Shown here: one piece after another, positions 61,184-64,000 of the stretch
Layout of the letters: each line of letters starts with the position of its first letter
Position numbering within the stretch: the stretch's first letter is position 1
Assembly: GCA_022764045.1 (NCBI GenBank)
Contig: JALERU010000049.1
Location: 1 to 64,000 of the forward strand
From: Clostridiales bacterium
Lineage (GTDB): Bacteria; Bacillota; Clostridia; Oscillospirales; Oscillospiraceae
Length of the DNA stretch: 64,000 nt
Reading direction: 5' to 3'
Translations under genes and position numbers: made by a program
The notes under the pieces: model-generated
What the model was told of the DNA's origin: nothing
Database searches by the model: none
Seen by the model: only the letters and a program-made list of their open reading frames with translations

Positions 61184-62338
61184 TTATTGTAAGGGATGCA
61201 GATAGGTCAGACTTTCCGCCGGTGGCCTCTCCTGGGTCAGGACGGTGTGGAGATCCACAATGAAATCCCCCAGGCCCAAGCTCTCCTGGAAGAGATTTTT
61301 CCCGGTGCACCAGGCCCTTCCCTCTTTCACGGCCTTAAAATCCGCCAGCAGATGGCTTTTTTCCAACAGCTGGTCCAGGGTGTGCAGTTCTCCGTCGATG
61401 GCGCTGTTATAGATCAGCACATCGGCGTCCTTGGCGCCGGCGTAAAAGGTCTCCAGGTCCATGTTCATGGTGGACAGGGCGCTGCCCTCCTCGGTTAGGT
61501 TCTGGAACACATAGGCCCCCCCGGCCAGGTCGATGGCCTTGGCCACATAGTCCCCCGACTTGCGGATATTGGCCGCGCCGTTGGAGGTGATGTAGAAAAA
61601 AGCCACTGTCTTACCGGTGTTTTCCTGCTGCAGGATGCCCTGAAGCTGCTCCAGCTGGCCGCTGAAATAAGCCTCCGCCTGATCCTCCAGGCCCAAGAGC
61701 AGCCCGTACAGCTTGATCCACTCCATCCGGCCCAAGGGATGGCTTTCATAGCTGGAACGCTCCACCAGCACAGGAATGTCAAATCCCTCCAGCTGCTCTT
61801 TCACCTCTGGGTTGTGATAGATCATGGTGGATTCAACCGCCAGGTCGCAGCCCTGGGAGAGGATCTGCTCATAGTCCGGCGCGTTGTACTTTCCGGCATA
61901 GGTCATTTCCCCGGTGTCCATGGCTTCCCGGGCCTCCGGGATATACCATCCGTCGGACTTGAGGGCGGAGAGAGTGACCCGGTCAATGGCTCCCAGCTCC
62001 CGGAACAGGTCCATGGCGGAGGTGGCCGCCAGATAGATGTGCTCCAAAGGCTGGTGGATCACCGTGATCTCCGATGGGGTTCCCTGGGGGACTTCCCTGC
62101 CCTGGGGCACCAGAAGATAGATCTCCCCATCCTGGATGGAGAGCTTCGTATACCCCTCCTGGCTGGAAGCGGCGGAAAATTGGGTGGCGTACTCCAGCTC
62201 CAACGGCCGGTCAAAGGACAGGCTTTCCCAGTCCGTCCTCTCCCCCTGGCTCCCCGTCGGCCCGGCTTCACAGCCGCATAGGAGCAAGGCCAGCAGCCCA
62301 AACAGGACTGCTGGCAGGCACCAACCCTTCCGGCTCAC
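61184..62338 (-). CDS. btuF: ABC transporter substrate-binding lipoprotein (BtuF/FecB type)
   Basis: A 384-residue lipoprotein: signal peptide with lipobox LCGC (lipidated Cys 23), then a periplasmic-binding-protein type III fold (HIYLAATSAMDLFRELGAIDRVTL, DYEQILSQGCDLAVESTM, VERSSYESHPLGRMEWIKLYGLLLG). It delivers the substrate to the permease encoded next. Start is GTG 62338, overlapping the preceding stop (GTGA). Substrate (corrinoid, cobalt or iron chelate) is inferred only from operon membership. Confidence 0.86.
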   Translation of the reverse strand: MSRKGWCLPAVLFGLLALLLCGCEAGPTGSQGERTDWESLSFDRPLELEYATQFSAASSQEGYTKLSIQDGEIYLLVPQGREVPQGTPSEITVIHQPLEHIYLAATSAMDLFRELGAIDRVTLSALKSDGWYIPEAREAMDTGEMTYAGKYNAPDYEQILSQGCDLAVESTMIYHNPEVKEQLEGFDIPVLVERSSYESHPLGRMEWIKLYGLLLGLEDQAEAYFSGQLEQLQGILQQENTGKTVAFFYITSNGAANIRKSGDYVAKAIDLAGGAYVFQNLTEEGSALSTMNMDLETFYAGAKDADVLIYNSAIDGELHTLDQLLEKSHLLADFKAVKEGRAWCTGKNLFQESLGLGDFIVDLHTVLTQERPPAESLTYLHPLQ

Positions 62339-63207
62339 GAGGCGGGCTCCACTGTGGAGGAGTCAAAGCACAGGGTGTATTCGATCTCATGGGGTGTGCT
62401 CATGGCCGTGGTGTCGGCCAGGACGGGCAGCGCCCAGTCAAACCCCGTCACGGGGATTTCAAAGGTGGAATTTCCCTCCACGGCAACGGGGTCATATCGC
62501 ACGTCGTCCACCTTCATGTAGTCATAGTTGGAGCTGCTCCAGATAATGGTCGCCGTGGCCTGGCCGTCTTTTACGGTGAGCTTTGTGGGGGAAGTCACAC
62601 TGGCCTTGCCAGAGCCCCCCTCCAGCTTGACCTCCACCTGATAGACGCCGTCCTGCAGGCCCAGGTCGGCCACCGTGGTAACAGTGCCCTCGGCAAAGGC
62701 CTCCTGGGGCAGGGAGTCAGCCCGGAAAACCAGGGTGCGGTCATACCACATCTCCTTCTTCTTGCTGTAGGCGGCGCAGTCCAGCTTTTGGTTCAGAGCC
62801 GCCACGGGCACAGTGAAGGTGTGTTCTCCGGTTTCGGTTTCTTCAAAAGGAATCCACGCCGTCTCATCGGCCACGGCAGCCTCTTCGCCGGTGCCCATGA
62901 ACAGCTTCAGATAGCCGGTGCCTCCCATAGTCATGGTTGCCGTCATCTTCCCCTCTGCCACGGTGAGCTGGCAGGCGGTGATGTTGAACATGGAAGAGCT
63001 GGAATCCACGGTAATCTCATAGGTTCCGTCCTTCAGGGCGGCGGCTTCCACGGGCTCCATGCCCTCCTCCCCCACTTCCTGGGGCTCGACCATGTCCTCC
63101 TGGCCCGCCACCTTCTCCGGGGCCTCTTTGTCGTTGTCCTCTGTCCCACAAGCGGCCAGAGACAGGCTCATGACCAAAGCCAGCATCAATAATAAAATTC
63201 TTTTCAT
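62335..63207 (-). CDS. Lipoprotein with two tandem beta-sandwich repeats
   Basis: A 290-residue lipoprotein (lipobox LAAC, Cys 20) with an acidic linker and two related domains of about 110 residues (about 58-165 and 178-286). Each begins DGxYxVxV and holds KxTAT and a late FxxPV/FEIPV strand; domain 1 also has GYLKLFMG and KKKEMWYDR. This resembles tandem ligand-binding modules such as NEAT-like folds, but I do not recognise the family with certainty. Placed between cbiK and the ABC importer, it may capture cobalt or a tetrapyrrole at the cell surface. ATG 63207 has GGAGG. Confidence 0.75.
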   Translation of the reverse strand: MKRILLLMLALVMSLSLAACGTEDNDKEAPEKVAGQEDMVEPQEVGEEGMEPVEAAALKDGTYEITVDSSSSMFNITACQLTVAEGKMTATMTMGGTGYLKLFMGTGEEAAVADETAWIPFEETETGEHTFTVPVAALNQKLDCAAYSKKKEMWYDRTLVFRADSLPQEAFAEGTVTTVADLGLQDGVYQVEVKLEGGSGKASVTSPTKLTVKDGQATATIIWSSSNYDYMKVDDVRYDPVAVEGNSTFEIPVTGFDWALPVLADTTAMSTPHEIEYTLCFDSSTVEPAS

Positions 63208-63226
63208 CGTGATCCTCCATTGTTTG

Positions 63227-63270
63227 AACCAACAGCAGCCCGAAAAAGCCCCTTCCGGCTGCTGTTGGTT
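63227..63270 (-). other. Intercistronic 14-bp hairpin between cbiK and the lipoprotein gene
   Basis: Perfect stem AACCAACAGCAGCC/GGCTGCTGTTGGTT with a 16-nt loop and no T tract. It may stabilise or process the cbiK mRNA or cause partial termination, setting different expression levels. Confidence 0.55.
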
Positions 63271-63282
63271 CTGTCTATTGTT

Positions 63283-64000
63283 TTACTGCAAAGTATCCAT
63301 GGCAGCCTGTGCGTGCTCCACAAAGATCTGCTGGATGGCTTCCAGCTCGCCCAGGCCCTTCAGGACGCATTCCACCTGGTAGCCGGCCTTCTCAAAGGTG
63401 CTCTTCCAGGAGTCCTCTTCCTCGCCGGCCATGTCGTTGTTGGCATGGTCGCCGGCCACGATCATCAGGGGCATGAGCACCACGCGCTCATACTCGCCCT
63501 TCTGCACGGCGGCCAGCACGTCGTCCAGTGAGGGGGTCGCCTCCACGGTGCCCACGTAGTAGTTGGCATAGCCGGCCTCGGTGAGGGTGGTCTGCATCTT
63601 GGCATAGACCGCGTTGGAGTCGGCCTCGGTGCCGTGGCCCATGAAGCAGATGGCGGTCTTGCCATCGTCATACTCCTTGGTGGCCTCGGTGATGGCGGTC
63701 ATGACGGCCTGGAAGTCCTCGTCAGAGGTCAGAAGGGGCTGGCCGACGGCCACCTTTTCAAAGGCGTCGGAATACTGGGCCAGTTCATTCACCAGATCGG
63801 TGTATTCCAGGCCATTCATCAGATGGGTGGGCTGCACCACCAGGGTCTTGACCCCGTTGGCTACGGCACGGTCCAGGGCCTGGCCCACGTTGTCGATGGT
63901 CACACCGTCACGGTCCTTCACATGGTCGATGATGATCTGGCTGGTGAAGCCCCGGCGGACAGCGTAGCCGGGGAAAGCCTTCTCCAGGGCGCCTTCAATG
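63283..64000 (-). CDS. cbiK: Sirohydrochlorin cobaltochelatase, 5' end cut by the window edge
   Basis: Inserts cobalt into sirohydrochlorin, the first committed step of the anaerobic pathway. At least 238 C-terminal residues are present; the frame is open to the window end (IEGALEKAFPGYAVRRGFTS...). Recognisable CbiK features: VVQPTHLMNGLEY with a metal-binding His, CFMGHGTEADSNAVY with the catalytic His, YYVGTVEATPSLDDVL, and VLMPLMIVAGDHANNDMAG with further ligands. A GTG inside is not the start. The operon promoter and any cobalamin riboswitch would lie beyond the right edge. Confidence 0.93.
   Translation of the reverse strand, partial: IEGALEKAFPGYAVRRGFTSQIIIDHVKDRDGVTIDNVGQALDRAVANGVKTLVVQPTHLMNGLEYTDLVNELAQYSDAFEKVAVGQPLLTSDEDFQAVMTAITEATKEYDDGKTAICFMGHGTEADSNAVYAKMQTTLTEAGYANYYVGTVEATPSLDDVLAAVQKGEYERVVLMPLMIVAGDHANNDMAGEEEDSWKSTFEKAGYQVECVLKGLGELEAIQQIFVEHAQAAMDTLQ

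Overview
The window is GC-rich chromosomal DNA from an anaerobic, endospore-forming Clostridia, most likely an Oscillospiraceae gut bacterium of the Flavonifractor/Pseudoflavonifractor/Intestinimonas type. This rests on family-level gene recognition only: spoVAD/spoVAE genes, CotF-like coat proteins, a Spo0A-type DNA-binding domain, an SLH-anchored giant surface protein, a large bacterial SRP RNA beside dnaX, QueT, and the anaerobic (early cobalt insertion) cobalamin pathway. I see no phage, IS element, rRNA operon or CRISPR array.

Layout. 1-240 is a run of small hairpins. 257-5708 holds a small DUF6774-like ORF, a leftward trio (SecB-like protein, AMP-forming ligase, EamA exporter), a forespore-type spoVAD-spoVAE pair and a family-4 uracil-DNA glycosylase. 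5814-9330 is the leftward SRP RNA-dnaX-ybaB-dehydrogenase unit. A tRNA-Ala(CGC) follows at 9486. 9776-14976 is a rightward signalling operon: a REC/HD-GYP/GGDEF regulator, an HPt protein and a hybrid histidine kinase with two receivers. 15151-18983 has two coat proteins, a Spo0A-C-like protein, a repeat-rich gap, an XRE regulator, purC, and a divergent HxlR/flavoprotein pair. 19091-24073 has rarA, a TauE-type permease, a DUF421/DUF4363 pair and guaA. The 3' end of guaA is duplicated 0.64 kb away, bracketing an AT-rich DUF3788 gene; this looks like the scar of an integrated island. 25119-27083 is a MATE transporter fused to a cytidylate-kinase-like domain behind a structured leader that may be a guanidine-IV (mepA) riboswitch.

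27235-41547 is one leftward gene for a secreted protein of about 4770 residues: beta-helix regions, MBG-type domains, InlB-type repeats and C-terminal SLH anchors. Its promoter and a palindrome-rich 5' UTR are visible.

42048-64000 is devoted mostly to corrinoids. cbiL stands apart with its own promoter, separated by queT (candidate preQ1 riboswitch), shikimate kinase and a small membrane protein from a long, tightly overlapping leftward operon: cbiK (cut by the window edge), a lipoprotein, an ABC importer (btuF-btuC-btuD), then cbiD, F, G, H, J, ET, A, cobT, cobU, cobS, a mini-cobU, cobC, cbiB, cobD, cbiP and cbiC. Together with cbiL this covers sirohydrochlorin to the nucleotide-loop steps. 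The uroporphyrinogen III methyltransferase/siroheme-type oxidase and the corrinoid adenosyltransferase are not in the window.
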